NCBI GenBank assembly: GCA_035772735.1
Contig: JASDFA010000001.1
Coordinates: 89,925,501 to 89,989,500, forward strand
DNA from: Datura wrightii
Taxonomy: Eukaryota > Streptophyta > Magnoliopsida > Solanales > Solanaceae
Direction: 5' to 3'
Length of the DNA stretch: 64,000 bases
Under the pieces are notes generated by a model that was not told where the DNA came from, searched no databases, and saw nothing but the letters and a program-made list of their open reading frames with translations. A program made the translations under genes and the position numbers. This document shows positions 1-12,713 of the stretch, one piece after another (positions within the stretch are counted from its first letter, which is position 1; each line of letters starts with the position of its first letter).

Positions 1-3000
1 CTGGGAACTTGGCATAAACAAGTTCTCATTCCATGAAGTGTAAGTAAGGAATTTGAAGATGTCGGAGTTTCTAGCAAGCGGAAGAAATTGGCTAACAAGA
101 CGCAATGAAGCGAGGTATGTAAAGGCGTCCCTATTCTTATTTTCCAAGCACGAAAACTTGTTGTTGATTGGGCCAATGTTCCTACATTTGAGTTCCTATT
201 GAGGAATACAAGATTCTGCCCATAGTATTAGAGATACTTCATAGAAAGCTTGAGAGCTAAATATGCTTGAAGTAAACGAAAGAGAAGTGAAAGGCGTATT
301 GTTTACGCTTATTGTCGTAGGTATAAATCGAGTCTGAAGTCCCCTCAGCGTGGGAACCATGATCTTGTCCTTTATATTATGTCATGGATGTGATATCAAA
401 TGTGTTTAAAATTCTGGTTGCTAAGTAAAATTGGTAAAAAGGGCAAGATGACGACCCGCGAACGAACTTAACGCTGGAAATCAATTTTAAGCTAGATAAG
501 GGTAAATGAGAATAACAAAATGGAAATGCCTTACAATAGTTATCTACCCTCTTATGAACATGTTCTAAGGTATATAAGGCCAAGATGAGATTCCTTGATT
601 TCTATGCCTTTAGCTTACCGACTAGTTAATGATTTTTGAACCAACTGATACATTGAACTTTAAAGATAGAACTCGAACGTGTAAATTATTGATATTTATA
701 TGAAATCATCATTATGGGAAGGTTTAAACAGTATTTTAATGTTACAAGGTTATACAAAAATAAGTATATATTTACGCTTATGCTTACGTTCAATTTACAC
801 GCTAGGGCAACAAGAATTGTCTTTAGAATGTCGCTGCAAATTTATTGGAACTCTTGTGCTATCTGAACCTCCTGAGAGTCACCAAGGCATTAAGTTAAAT
901 AAGTGATACAAATATGTTATGTGGTAATGATATAATGAATATTTTGTGATGACCTTCTATGAATTAGTTAGAGTTGAACGTTTGTAAAATAGTAACTTAA
1001 AATAAAGAAAAGCTCTCTACTATACCCCGAAACGATTATGTTAAGTTATCGATTCTAAGTGTTGAAATTATCTTCCATGTCCAAAAAGGGTAATCCTAGG
1101 AGCTTCTAAGCCGTTTATAATGATGTAATCTTTCTTAAGCTCCTCGGTTAATTACAAAGTTCTGTAAGTCAATCTAGCGTCATTCAAATTAGGTTATAAG
1201 TCTTTATTTGCCTATAAAGCAGAACTTGGGGAGTTTCTTATGAATTCTCAAGTTGAAAAAATCCAAATCTTAGATTCTTAAGTAATGTCTTCTAGTCCCT
1301 AAGTTATGTTGGAGTGTGTTATTCTAATCTAAGAAGTTTTCAAGAGATCATATTCCAAGAATCATGCTAGTGTCTCAGTCAAGTATTTAAAGTTGCCTAA
1401 AGGTCTAAGAACTATAGTCTTTATTAAGTCTTTCCAATAAGAAGTCTTAATATATATGGTTTTCATCTCATAACATACAGTTGAATTCTTTCAGTTATAC
1501 TCAAGTCATACATCTATATGTTTAGCTCTTGTTGAGTTATCATTTGAATTTTCTAAATTTAGAGGAGAGATTCTCCCATGTACCAACATTCCTAATGTGT
1601 ATGTAAGTAGAAGCACAGGCTATGATAATGATCAATTAAGCTCAGAACTTTAAATGCCAGGAAGTCTCCTGGAGGTCACTCAGTTAACTAAATATGACTT
1701 TATACGTTATACATAAGTCTCATATGTTATATGTTTGTAGTTCAGTTCTCAGCTCTATGTATATGTTAAGTATTATGAAAAATAACTCCAAGTTCCAAGT
1801 TATAATTTCCATGTTTCCAGCAAAAAAGACAAATGAATTAAGAATTATATGTGCTCATCGACGTGATAAGTTTGATAATAGAATTCCAGTGTATAGTTGT
1901 CGATACATGTAAAGGAAGCATCCTGTGGGCTATATATATATATATGTAGTTTTCTAGATGTTAAGGATTGTGTAGAAATGAGAATCTATGTGCTTCTACT
2001 CAAGCGGTACGTTAAATCGGTAAGATTATTTGTAGGACATTGCTTGTAAGCCTACTAAAGTTTTTATATTGTCTAAAACTCCTAAAGGTCCGTCAAGTCA
2101 CTGAGTTGACATGTTTGTATATAATTTGACAGCTTTATGTGATATATGTGCATATTTGGTAATTTGACATGGTATATGTGCTCACTTGCTTTTATATGTT
2201 ACGAAAGAGACCTATTACAACCAAAGATTTGGCATTTGTCATTTCAATGCTACATGTGTTAAATTGACTCAGTATAAGCTTTATCAGCTCCATTCATGAT
2301 TATGATTGAGAATATTTTTATTTTATCCCGGTGTAGCCCACTAGCTAGAGATATTTTTATTTTACCCTGGTATGGCACACCAGCTAGTGATATTTTTATT
2401 TTACCCTGGTATGGCACACCGCCTGGAAATATTTTTATTTTTACCCCGGTATGGTACACCAGCTGGAGATATCCCCAGTATGGTGCACCAGCTAGAGGCA
2501 TTTTTATATGGTTTTTATGGTTGGATGGCCGCCGACATTATAGTTATAGTTTTTCTTGTGCATTACTTGGTGGCATTTGCACTTCAGTATTGACTTGTTG
2601 TCAGGTTTTAGTTTCTACGATTCCAGATTGTTACTATTCCTTATTTCTGGTTCAGTTATCATTGCTACCTTATATATTTACAGTTTTCAGCCCTACATAC
2701 CAGTACATTTCATTCATACTGACGTCCCTTTGCCTGGGAACCCGCATTCATGCCGCATGTGTAAGTAGAGGTCGGGATTGCTAGTTGCAGCAGCAGTTCG
2801 TCAGATCAGCGGATGTGTTAGTATGATCCTTTCTTTTTGAAGCTAAGATCTCATTTTATTTCCAATAGAGTTTTGGGAAGCATTTATGGGTAGATAGGAG
2901 CCCTATTTCGACCATCAGTCAGTTTACTCTTTAGAGGCTTTATGGACATAATGTGTACTGTTTATTCAGTTTTTGGCCTTGTTGGCTTTTTGTTGTTTGG

Positions 3001-3203
3001 TTTAGCATACTCGTAGCTTTGTTTGCATTTCGGTTGTTCACCGTGTATTGTTGAGACATTATGGGTCTAGTTTGTGCTCTAGTTGATTGTTATAGGTGGC
3101 CTGGATGGCCAAAGTGTTATAGTTACAGATGTCATATAGCAGGCTTCCCGGTCAGTCAGGTATCGGGGGCCAGTCTCGCCCTCCACAGTTTTGGAGCGTG
3201 ATA
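1..3203 (+). repeat. LTR of family L, 3' part, cut by window start
   Basis: This stretch aligns throughout with 53258-54067 joined to 60859-63306, the 4.45-kb family L LTR elsewhere in the window. It therefore lacks roughly the first 1.2 kb of the LTR, which lies outside. Its end (ttggagcgtgata) corresponds to the intact end ggggtgtgaca. No primer-binding site follows, so it is the 3' LTR of an element or a solo LTR. The copy is old, with many substitutions against the second copy. The open frames inside it come from the tandem repeats and are not genes. Confidence 0.85.
2308..2497 (+). repeat. Tandem repeat inside family L LTR, about 5 units of 39-41 bp
   Basis: Five units of the form gaga-T/A-rich stretch-cccGGTATGGcACACCaGCTg follow each other, the last one shortened. 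The second family L LTR has six units at 62362-62600, so the array varies in copy number between copies. Confidence 0.85.
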
Positions 3204-4120
3204 GAAAACCTACATCTTAAAGTAGCATGGTGATCCTACAGTCCTTATACAGGTAGTCCGCCACTCCATGCACAAATCGGCCCACCTGAGCCCTTTTGGT
3301 CTGCCACTAACTCTAGTGCGTACTTGGATAAGCGTGTGAACTCCAGAGCGTACTCCTGAACTAACATGTCACCGTACTTCAGATTTACAAACTCAGCATC
3401 CTTCGGTTCTCTCATCTCATGAGGCAAGAACCAACCCTAAAAGGATGCATGAAACTCTTCCCAACCTATAAGGCCCGCTCCCACAGCGCTACTATCTCTC
3501 CACTATTTAAACCATATATGCGCAACCCCTTTCAGCTGATAAGAGGTGAAATCAACGCACTCCCTATTTGTCCCCATGACCTAGGTGATCTTTAGAATCT
3601 CATCAATGAATTCATGCGGGTTTTCATATACTTTCGATCCAAGGAACTCCGGCGGGTTCATTCTAAATAAATCCCTAACTCAAGACGCCGCAACATTTAA
3701 AATTTGCAGAACATGCGCAACTGCCTGCTGATTAACCTAAGTGGTCAAGGCCTGCGCGTGCATTTGAATAGGTGCTCGAAACTCAGCATGGGCAACCAGC
3801 TCCGGTGCATGGTGCTCCTAAACTGGAGGGCCTGTTGGTGCCCTTTTTGTTGCCATCCTCATGGCCTTCTCCATTCCCATTCCTCCTACCATATACTCTA
3901 CAGGGAGACATGATTCCACAATTGCGAATAACACAAATTAGAAGGATATGGAGACATTTTATCGCATGACATAGATCATGAAAGAAGGGAACATTTCCTA
4001 AACTTTCTGTAGCCTATTCTTCATAAGTTTGCTGCGCTTCATACCACGAAAAAAGACTCTACTTAACGTGGATTTCAGACACCCTAGGACACTTCAAACC
4101 TATTACTTTAGTACCAAGTT
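3204..4120 (-). pseudogene. gag: E0 chromovirus gag and leader, truncated and decayed
   Basis: On the minus strand this reads as the middle of a Ty3/gypsy gag: a PHEFIDEILKIT-like capsid stretch, YQLKGVAHIWFK, and then the open frame 3427-3245 with AEFVNLKYGDMLVQEYALEF and TRLSKYA. These are the conserved capsid blocks also seen in E1 gag at 15357-15690. Stop codons interrupt the upstream part. The gag end and all of pol are missing because the family L LTR lies immediately to the left. Positions 3700-4110 are the gag N-terminus and leader. The PBS next to the LTR is degenerate (gtaccaagtt, reverse complement of aacttggtac). It is a dead fragment, probably the host into which the left LTR inserted. 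Confidence 0.75.
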
Positions 4121-6355
4121 TGTCACGACTCGAACATCGACCCAGATAGTAACACGTGACAAGGAGCCTAGTGAGACTCCAAGTCGACCAATGGCATGAA
4201 CATACATCTAACTCAACATCAATAAAGTGGAATACTTAGCATAACTACATAGTAGAAGCTTAAACCTAACATAACATGGTAAGCGGAATGTATTACATAT
4301 ATAACAGTTGAATACTATATATAGTCTGAAAGCCTCTAACATATCCGATGGGTTGATGGGAAAACACCCGTAACTAACACGACAAGTCAATAAAACTAAA
4401 CATGAAAAGACGGCTGATATCAACTAGTCCTCAGAGAATGAGGACTCACCTAAGAGCTGAATGCTAAACTCCGAGATGAACTACTGACGGTGCTGATTCT
4501 AAAAATCGGAGCCTGTATCATGAAATGATAAAACATAAAGTGCGCAGTCAATATGTGGAATGTACTGAGTATGCAAGGTATGTAAAAATGGACAGTTAAA
4601 ATAATACACAAAAGTTCATAAGAGATCATAAGAGGGGGACAATATGCTCATAATGTAAATATCACAAGATAACACAAGGCTCAAGGTTTTTCAAATCATT
4701 CTTAATCCATTCAATACCACACTCGTAAGAGAACTTTATAAATCATCACTTGAGCCAAAATAACATAAACATAATAATGCATAAAATATGTGGAACAATG
4801 GGAGATTCTTACAACCGACAACCCATATGAGCATACATGGAGCCTGACTTGTAAATCCCTAGTCGGAAGGGTGTTCATACCTTGCCAAGGGTAGAACCAT
4901 GAATGGTGTTATATCACACATGAAAGGCCCATTTGGGAAAGGAGACAGTCTCAAGGGAGGTTCCTTCATGTCCTACAGTGGCACATAGTTCCGAGATTAG
5001 GGGCAAAACTTGGGCACCCAACCTATTCAGTGTTAAATACTATTCCGAAAATATATATCGTGCTCATAGTATAATATATATATGAGATACATGATCTAGT
5101 TAAATGATGATAACCATAAGCATGCTTGTAAATACGTAAACTAGCCATGAGAGTAGGGCCTGTGAGTTGGCCAAAAACAAAATTAGTAAATAATGAGGTT
5201 CATGCATATTTGTAAATCATGTATATGTTTTTTAAATCATAAATTCATAATGGGAATCTGGATAATTCCATGTCATAATTCAGAAATCATGATGGGTTTA
5301 TGTACATCAACAACAGATGTAAAGATCATAAGTAGATTCATCATAGAACATGCATAATTAGGCATAATTTAATAGAAATTGAAATCAATAAATTCATGAT
5401 CAAATTAGTTGCAAAATCTGATAATGATTCATAAAATATGGTATAAAACATGTGAAGTAATAACCCATGGATAGATCATTAGGATTCCATAAGATTTGAG
5501 ATAAAACCCCACAAGATTTTTAAATAAAACTTCATAAATTAAGAGAGATTAGACATGGGTGTGAACGAAAACACCTATTCATAACCCTACATACTTGATT
5601 GCAGCTGATTCTAGCACTTTCCAGATTGGCCAAGGAGAAATTGAGAATAATTGGAAAAGCTAAGGCTTTATCTCCTCTCTACCTCTCTCTAACTTGCATG
5701 CATGGGTTTTTAATAGGTTAGAATGACTTAACCTATCTTAATAAACTCTAAAAGTAACTTAAAACAACGTATTATAGGACCTTAGAGCATAGGAATAATG
5801 GAAATACCCTTAAAAATTTCACAGAAAATAACTTCTCGTCAATCCCCATGAGGGACCACGAGTAGCCACCTTGCATGAGTCGCCACTTTGGTCGTTTGGT
5901 ACACTGCTAAATTTTGCCTAGAACTTGCAACGGGCCATCCCACGAGTTGTTACCGGTGACCACGACTCTTGGTCACATTTTTCACTTCCATTGCATCAAC
6001 CCTAAATCATTATCTTCCTGATGACCACGAGCCACCCAGAAAATCGTTGCAACTAACCACGATTCATGGAACCTATTCCGTCAGGAGCACTGCCTCATAT
6101 TTTTACCCTTTTCTAAATTTCTTTAACACGACTTACCTCACGAGTCGTGGGACTTGACTAAGACTCGTGGTCATGCCTGTTATGACTCCCTTCAAAAATT
6201 CTTTTAACTCAAGCCAGCCCTCACCAGGAGTCACTTCACGAGTCGTGGTCCTCCCCAAAGGTCATAGAACTACTCGTTCTGTGACCTAATGCAAAATTTT
6301 CAGTTTTCTCCATTTCAAGCTCTAGGTCTGATCTTTGGGCTTCCAGGGTATAATA
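4121..6355 (-). repeat. E0 5' LTR (minus strand)
   Basis: The sequence begins tgtcacgactcg right after the primer site and ends agggtataata, the counterparts of tgtcatgactcg and ggggtattaca in E2. It shares the whole LTR layout with E1 and E2, including the conserved block with gaatgtactgagtatgcaagg (4558-4580) and a patch rich in cacgagtcgtgg-like words (5840-6270). Both ends are mutated, so the exact right boundary is uncertain by a few bases. Confidence 0.75.
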
Positions 6356-6441
6356 GTTAAGGACGTGTCCTCATCGATCCGCAAGACTCTACTAGACTCG
6401 TCCTCATGCAATGAGATAAGAAACCTAGAGCTCTGATACCA
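6356..6441 (-). other. Leader and tRNA-Met primer-binding site of element P
   Basis: On the minus strand TGGTATCAGAGCTC (6428-6441) matches the initiator-Met primer site TGGTATCAGAGC and is followed by a chromovirus-like leader. The E0 LTR cuts the leader off at 6355. P is therefore another minus-strand Ty3/gypsy element of which only leader and LTR remain here. Confidence 0.7.
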
Positions 6442-7574
6442 ACTTTATCTTGAAAATATTGGTCGTGATTGGCACCCACACTAAATCCCTGTCGGGCAAA
6501 CTAATGTTTCCAACTATTTTCCCCAAAACTATCAACATTCAGAAGAAATAAAACACATTATGAAACTAATTTACAGAATATCAATAAAAACAAAGGACCA
6601 AAAATAATCTGCTATAAAAACACTCCTAGAACCTAATCATAATTGTACACGAGGATATCTACCTAGCATTGTCTAAGAATAATTAAAAAAAGAGAAGAAC
6701 AAGAAAACAATCAATGTCCAGACAAGAGAAATCTTCTGTGGAAGAGTAGAACAACACATCTTGCGCTGCTCACCTTTCTATTAATCTACTGCTACTCTAA
6801 AGGTGAGATCGAGATGAGCTTCTAGGATCGATATTTGCACTCAGAAAAAAAGTGTAGGAGTAGCGTCAGTATAAAACAAAGTACTAGTAGGCATCATCGC
6901 TGGACCTTAAATAACAACGTATATACATATAAAACAATAACATCTAATTACCTCAGAACATAATTTCAGTAATTAACACTCATTCAAAAATTTAATCTAT
7001 GTGGGGTGCCAGATGGCCTGCTCTGGATTGGGCGTCGCTGCAGCAATTAGACCGCTGCCACAATCTCGCCGCAGTGGAATATGTTCCACGGTAGTGGTGC
7101 TACCTTGGTAGTAGCTCAACTTAGTTCCACATCCACCATTCTCTTAACTCTTTTCAACATTCCATGCATTATGCTCACCCAAGCTATTCATGGTCATAAA
7201 TAACAATCGACACATTATAACCATAAGAAATATACAATGAATCATTCATGAAAGGATTCACAACTCATCCTGCATTCTCAATTTACTTCACATAAAACAT
7301 CCAACCATTATAAATGCATCACTAATTCAAATGCACAAAATACATGACTATAAGTTTGGTTCATTTAGGTCTTTATACTCCCAGACTGATTTTAAGATTA
7401 CACTCAATCAAATAATACAACGAATGTGATATGCCAGACACACACCTCCGTCATATCACCATGAGAACTCCAAAACTGAACATCAATATACACACATGCT
7501 AGAGGGTCTTATTTCTTCTTTGCAGTCATGACCTACTGGGGACTCTAGAAATCCATAAATTTTACCAATATGGT
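6442..7574 (-). repeat. Element P LTR, partial
   Basis: AT-rich sequence directly beyond P's primer site, where the 5' LTR must lie in minus orientation. It begins near ttatcttgaaaatattggtcgtgattggc. A CpG-rich patch at 6990-7130 repeats words such as cgctgcagc, ccgctgcc and cgccgcag. The far end is not found and is probably cut by the ATH element starting at 7575. No coding region is visible. Confidence 0.5.
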
Positions 7575-9240
7575 TGATTTTTGGAGAGTTTATAGAACTT
7601 TCGATGCTTAAAAATAGGAAATAATCATGGACTTAGGTGTGTTTATATAGATATGAGGAACTTTTAATTTGTTTTCAAGGAAAATAGATGTTGGAGTTGA
7701 ATTGTGAAGAAGATGGAGAAAATTGCAGAAAAGTGGCTAAGTATGGACCTAAGTACGAGCCATACTATCTTGGTACTAGCCGTATTTAGAGTCATGAAAA
7801 ATTCTAGGCCAAGAGTGTTGAGGAAAAAGGAAACCTACAACTTATGGTACAAGCCATACCATCCTGGTACGAGCCGTACCATGGTAGTCGTAGGAAACTT
7901 CAGAAGATGTTGCGTAGGCTAAGTCTCTTGGGACGGGTAGCTATCACAAAAAGTAAGATCTACCTTAGACCCATAATAAGGAGTCATGGAGAAGCTCAGA
8001 AGAAGTGAAGATTGAAAGGTCTTAAGATACGAGAAGGAGTCACGGGTCGTAGAACTGAGGTACGAGACATACCAAGCCATCAATGATAAAGTTCAGAAGA
8101 TTGCGAGAATTCTTAGCATCAATTGACAACTAATTGTACAACTCGTAGGTTTATGGTATTAGTTGTACCAGTTCACAACGCATAGCCCAATTTACTAGAG
8201 GCCAGTCATGGTACGACCTGTATAATCTTGTCAGGGGTCGTAAGTGAAGTCGGCAGCAATTTTTAGTAGTTTCCCTGTTTACTTAGAAGAAGGTTCCAAA
8301 TATTTGTATAAATACCTTTTAGGTTATTTCCAGTAGAAAGAGTCGCAGATTGAGTTTTCTTACATGAAACACATTGAGAGATAAGTTGTTATTAACTTTT
8401 AATTCAAGTCTCGGAGATTTTCTTGCTTTGATATCTTCCTTGTTCTTGAATTCGTCATCATTAATTCGTGCAATAATCAAGTGGATTTTATTTTAATCAT
8501 ATCTATAAGTATAAAATTATGTGTTTGGATATGAATGCTTATAATTTCTTACAATCATGAGAGGCTAAAACCTCCACAACTAGGATTGTGGGAACCATGG
8601 TGAATTAACAAACTAGGGTTGCACAAAATGATTCTAAGCAAATACTAAACACTTGTATTGTATTCGGTTCATCTCTAATGTGTCTGAACAAAGTGCAACA
8701 ATAGGACTTTCTCAAATTCTTTACTTGCTTGCACCTAGAAAAGTAAAGATTAGGAAAAGAGAATTGCAACAAAGCCTTGATCTTTGTCATTGTATAACTT
8801 GAGCTGCGGTCCCAGGATAGTTAATTTGGGACAAATTTGATAACAATTGAAGTAAAATCACTCATGAGACCTTACCCGGTGATTGTGTATAGTCATCCAA
8901 TAGGGACAAACCAATCATTTGGATGAACCCTAGTTATCAAGTTCTACAAGAAAGAATTAGGATATATCACGGATGTAAAATTCAAAGTAGTTATGAATCC
9001 ATGGGGAACATTTACCCTAGCTAATTCCATAATATTGATAAACAAAAACCAATTCTCAATCTCATCTTATAATTGATTTTATAAAAACCCCTTATTTTTG
9101 GAGATAACATACTTAAAAGTTTAAATACTAGTGTTAATCTATATCCTGACCTTATTCCCTCTCGTATTGACCCGAACCTTTGTTGGGTTCTTTAATGACA
9201 ACATCCACTTCATACTTTATTAGGAGTGCGAGTTTGAGCA
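7575..9240 (+). repeat. ATH (Athila-like element) 5' LTR
   Basis: This LTR is repeated in the same orientation at 43283-44840. It starts at TGATTTTTGG (counterpart TGTCGACACG in the 3' LTR) and ends GAGCA at 9240, twelve bases before a tRNA-Asp-type primer site. Positions 7740-8250 carry a dense set of words like tacgagccgtaccatcctgg in both orientations. The last 160 bp are absent from the 3' copy, which is truncated. The start is inferred by alignment and may be off by a few bases. Confidence 0.8.
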
Positions 9241-9251
9241 TTACCAAAAAA

Positions 9252-9270
9252 TGGCGTTGTTGCTAGGGAA
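9252..9270 (+). other. ATH primer-binding site (tRNA-Asp type)
   Basis: TGGCGTTGTTGCTAGGGAA differs at three positions from the TGGCGCCGTTGCCGGGGA seen in element Y, the complement of the 3' end of plant tRNA-Asp. C-to-T changes explain most of the decay. Its place just after the LTR fixes the orientation of ATH. Confidence 0.8.
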
Positions 9271-9379
9271 TACGACTTAGGATTAGAGTAATTGCTAAGT
9301 TTAACTTTTAGTTGTTATTTCCTCATTTACATTTCCTTTTTGTTTTAGACACCGATAGGTTATCTATTGGTGAATGCCA

Positions 9380-11244
9380 AGTACTTGATGGAGCGTAAAC
9401 CCCTTGATTCCTCTTAATCTTGAACAAGAGCAAACACTGGGGAGAATGGAAAACCCTGAGCAAAGAGAGTCCTATATTGCTGAAGAAGCTCGACAAGCTG
9501 AGCTAGCTTGGCAAGCTGCACTTCAGGAAGCTGAGGATGCTCAGGAGGAAGTCGTGAATGATGGCCTCCATGGAAGAGGCAATAGAGGCTAGAGATATGC
9601 TCCTCTGTTCTATGATGAGGATGACCCGAATATTGATGAAGTCGGGTCAACTGGAGCCATTGCACCACCAGTTTTGCCAGCTGGGGAAAGTTTGACATCA
9701 CTAGCACCATGATACATCTATTGAATATGAAAGGGTGTTTAGTGGTCATGTAGCTGATGATGCTAAGCTGAACTTGATGAACTTTTTTGGGATATGCAAG
9801 GCGTAAAGGTTACCCGGTGTGAGCCAGGATATGATCAGACTGAGACTCTTCCCATTCTCTCTCTCTAGAGAGGCCACTTTATGGTTATTATAGTTTCCCA
9901 ACGACTCCAATACCAACTAGAGGGAGATTAAATAGGATTTTCTAAAAAGGTTCTTCATACCCTCCAGGATGCTGTTGTTAAAGGACGAAATTTGTAACTT
10001 TCAACAACTCAAGACCGAGGCACTGCATGAGACATGGTTGAGATTTAAGAAGAAGCTGACCAAGTACCCCAACCATAAAATACCAGGTGACAGTTTGTTG
10101 GAAATTTTTTATAGGTCATTAAATAATAGCATAAATGTTGTAGCAGATACAATGGCGGGAGGACTGTTGATGAGTCACACGTGGGAGCAAACTGCTATTA
10201 TTTTGCATAGAGTGACTAAGACGAATAGGGCCTGACACACCAGGGAAGTGGAAGCAGTTGCAGGTACGTATGATCTTGGTATATCTATGGATTAACACAA
10301 AAAGGAGGAGGAATGTGATCAAGAACTAACTTTTGTGGATATCATTAGACTTGCTCATATTATGGGTTCTGGTGCTAGAAAGGTAAAGGCAGTGGGAGCT
10401 CGGGGTTAGGAACCAGGGAAGGAGCATCAAAATTTTTAGGAGGAAGCAAACTTCTTTGACAACCAAGTGGCGGGTTTCAGGCTTATGCCTAAGGGTCTGG
10501 ACAGGATACTTGGCACCAAGGTTTTGAAAATCAAGGTCGGAACTAGTATCGGGACAACTAAAACTACAATAGGTATAGGGATAGGAGCCAAGGTCGTGAG
10601 CGAGAGGAATAATGGAGAAAGAATGATGGATGTAGCAATGATCACATAGGTTTGTATGGTCCTCCTAATGTATGTGAGGGTGAGAGTGGGACCTCATGAC
10701 CGGAGAACATAATGGATGAAATGCTGAAGAAGGTAAACTCCACCAATGATCAGCTAAGGGATATCTGGGGGGATATTTCAGGTATGAACCAGAAAGTTGA
10801 ATCACATGCTATAAAAATCAAACAGATTGAACAATAGCTTGGTCAAATGTTGGCCTCCCTAAACAAAAGGCAGAATGCAACCCTTTCTAGCAACACAGTG
10901 CAGAATCAAAAGAATGAAAGTCACTATATGGCTTTGATGACTAGGAGTTGAAAGACCACAGTTGATCCCCCTCTACCAGTTGTAGTTAAATGGAAAGACG
11001 AATGGACATTGAGCTTGGTGGGCAAGACGAGGTTGCTGAGCATGAGCTCACAAGTGAAGCTGAGCTAATAGAGACACCAGTTGATGCAAAGGGGTCCAAA
11101 GATGATAAGGGTAAAAATCAAGGGTTCACGCAAATTTGTAAGGCTATCCCTCGCCCACCGCCACCATTCCCTCAAAGGATGTAGAAAAAGGCAGAAGGGT
11201 AAGTTCCAAAAATTTATCTCTATGCTTAAACAATTATCTATGAA
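9380..11244 (+). pseudogene. gag: ATH gag, first part (interrupted by element X)
   Basis: Broken gag of an Athila-type Ty3/gypsy element. Open pieces in different frames give the acidic N-terminal region (9404-9592, with YIAEEARQAELAWQAALQEA), the capsid region (9969-10235, with ICNFQQLKTEALHETWLRFK and the GG-L motif near its end) and the tail (10990-11184, with PRPPPPFPQRM near 11160). A further gag piece follows to LSMNV near 11240. Several frameshifts and stops exclude a product. The reading continues at 35389 with VNVPLVKALEQMPRYAKF, because X inserted exactly here. I see no intact zinc knuckle. Confidence 0.8.
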
Positions 11245-12713
11245 TGTTGCTTACCAACAAATGCGGTCATACAAATAGTAAAGTGACTCTTGAAGAGCCG
11301 AATGTTGAATCCATAGGGGCTGGTCTATTTTAGCAAATATACAAGTTCAAGTGTTGACTTAAATTCCAAAAGTTGTTGATTTTTCAAGATTTAATAGTTA
11401 GTTCCTAAATCTAAGGGTGATGAAAAATTAATTTGGAAAACAGTAATAAGAAACATCTAGAGTTAAGGCCTGACAATCATGCAATGCTACATTCAACTTG
11501 GTTCAAGTTTTCAAAAATTTATTATTTGTCTCACAACATATATGCAATGTTTATGGTCTTTAAAGCCTATAAAAATAATAAATTATCCTCACAACTACAT
11601 CATTGAGTAGGGATGTGATGTCCTAATTGGTATGCATTTATCTATTTGGAGTAACTTACGGGGTTAACGCCCTTGGTTATGGACTTTCATACCTCCAACC
11701 AGTTAACATAGAATTAACATGAAAACTACGTCTGAGAGTGGTGATGAGATAATTTAATCCTAAGGTTCTAGCTATCTCGCATTTTATCAACCAAGTAACG
11801 AAAATTAGGTATATTGCTATCCTAACCGTGAATAAAGACTTTAAGACAAGAACTTGCTCCCTGCATTCCTAGTTCTTACCCAGGGTTACTTTTTCGAGAT
11901 TTTACCTAAGCTTAACAAGTACATTTAAACGGTGATCAAGTATTAAAATAATAATGAAACAATAATGCATGGCAAACAACAAACAAAGTTTGAACCAATA
12001 ATGAATTCATGAAAATACAATCATGTCATGTGGCCTCAACCCTAGAAGAAGGGTTTTAGCCACTCACGTTCATAGAAAGATTCAAAAACATATTTAAATT
12101 CAAGTACTTACACCAATGGTTAAAAGAGAGGCAAAGAAATTGAACCCTTGCTGAGTTTCCACATTTCTCCCTTCGCTCCTCTCTGCTTCTAGAAAATAAT
12201 ACATGATAAATGAAAATAGGAGCTAAGTGTTTAACTTATAGTAAGTGAGAAATTGAAAATTTTGGCCAAGCATGGACTGCGTCCATGTCACAGACCCAGA
12301 CGCCTCAATTTGCCTTCGTGGCACGGCCCAAATGCGCATGCACAATGGAAATTAGCCTCGACATGGAATGGCTGAGCATCGCCCAACATGGCACGGGCAT
12401 GGGCACGACACAGGGCTAGCGTGACATGTTGTCTAGTGCGCGTTCCTAGTTGGCACGACAGTGCACACTTCTTGACATCTTCATGGGACTTTTTTACCTT
12501 TCATTCAGAGCTTCCTCCTTACTCGTGCATCCTCTTCAGAGCTTCCTCCTTACTCGTGCATCCTCATATCTAAGACTATCCTTAGCATTTTTTACCTACA
12601 AACAAGGGCTAATCACATTGGTTAGTTCACACACCTAAATATATAAAATTGCATGAGAACACAATTAAATAAATTAACAAACATGACTAAAAATACAGTA
12701 TAACATAGCACTT
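11245..12713 (-). repeat. X left (3') LTR
   Basis: Matches 26770-27656 joined to 34729-35370, including the start of the shared part (caaatagtaaagtgactcttgaagagcc against caagtagtaaagcgactcttgaagagcc). The first bases, tgttgcttacc, are shortened relative to the right LTR. At 12713 the LTR breaks off at catagcactt, about 18 bp before its expected end, where E1 begins. A CpG-rich patch with gcatgg and ggcacg words lies at 12255-12475. Confidence 0.8.

Noticed and set aside
2296..2784. 162-codon open frame on the plus strand
   Set aside because: It lies in the family L LTR. Its length comes from the tandem repeat with units near a multiple of three, and the other copy has a different frame.
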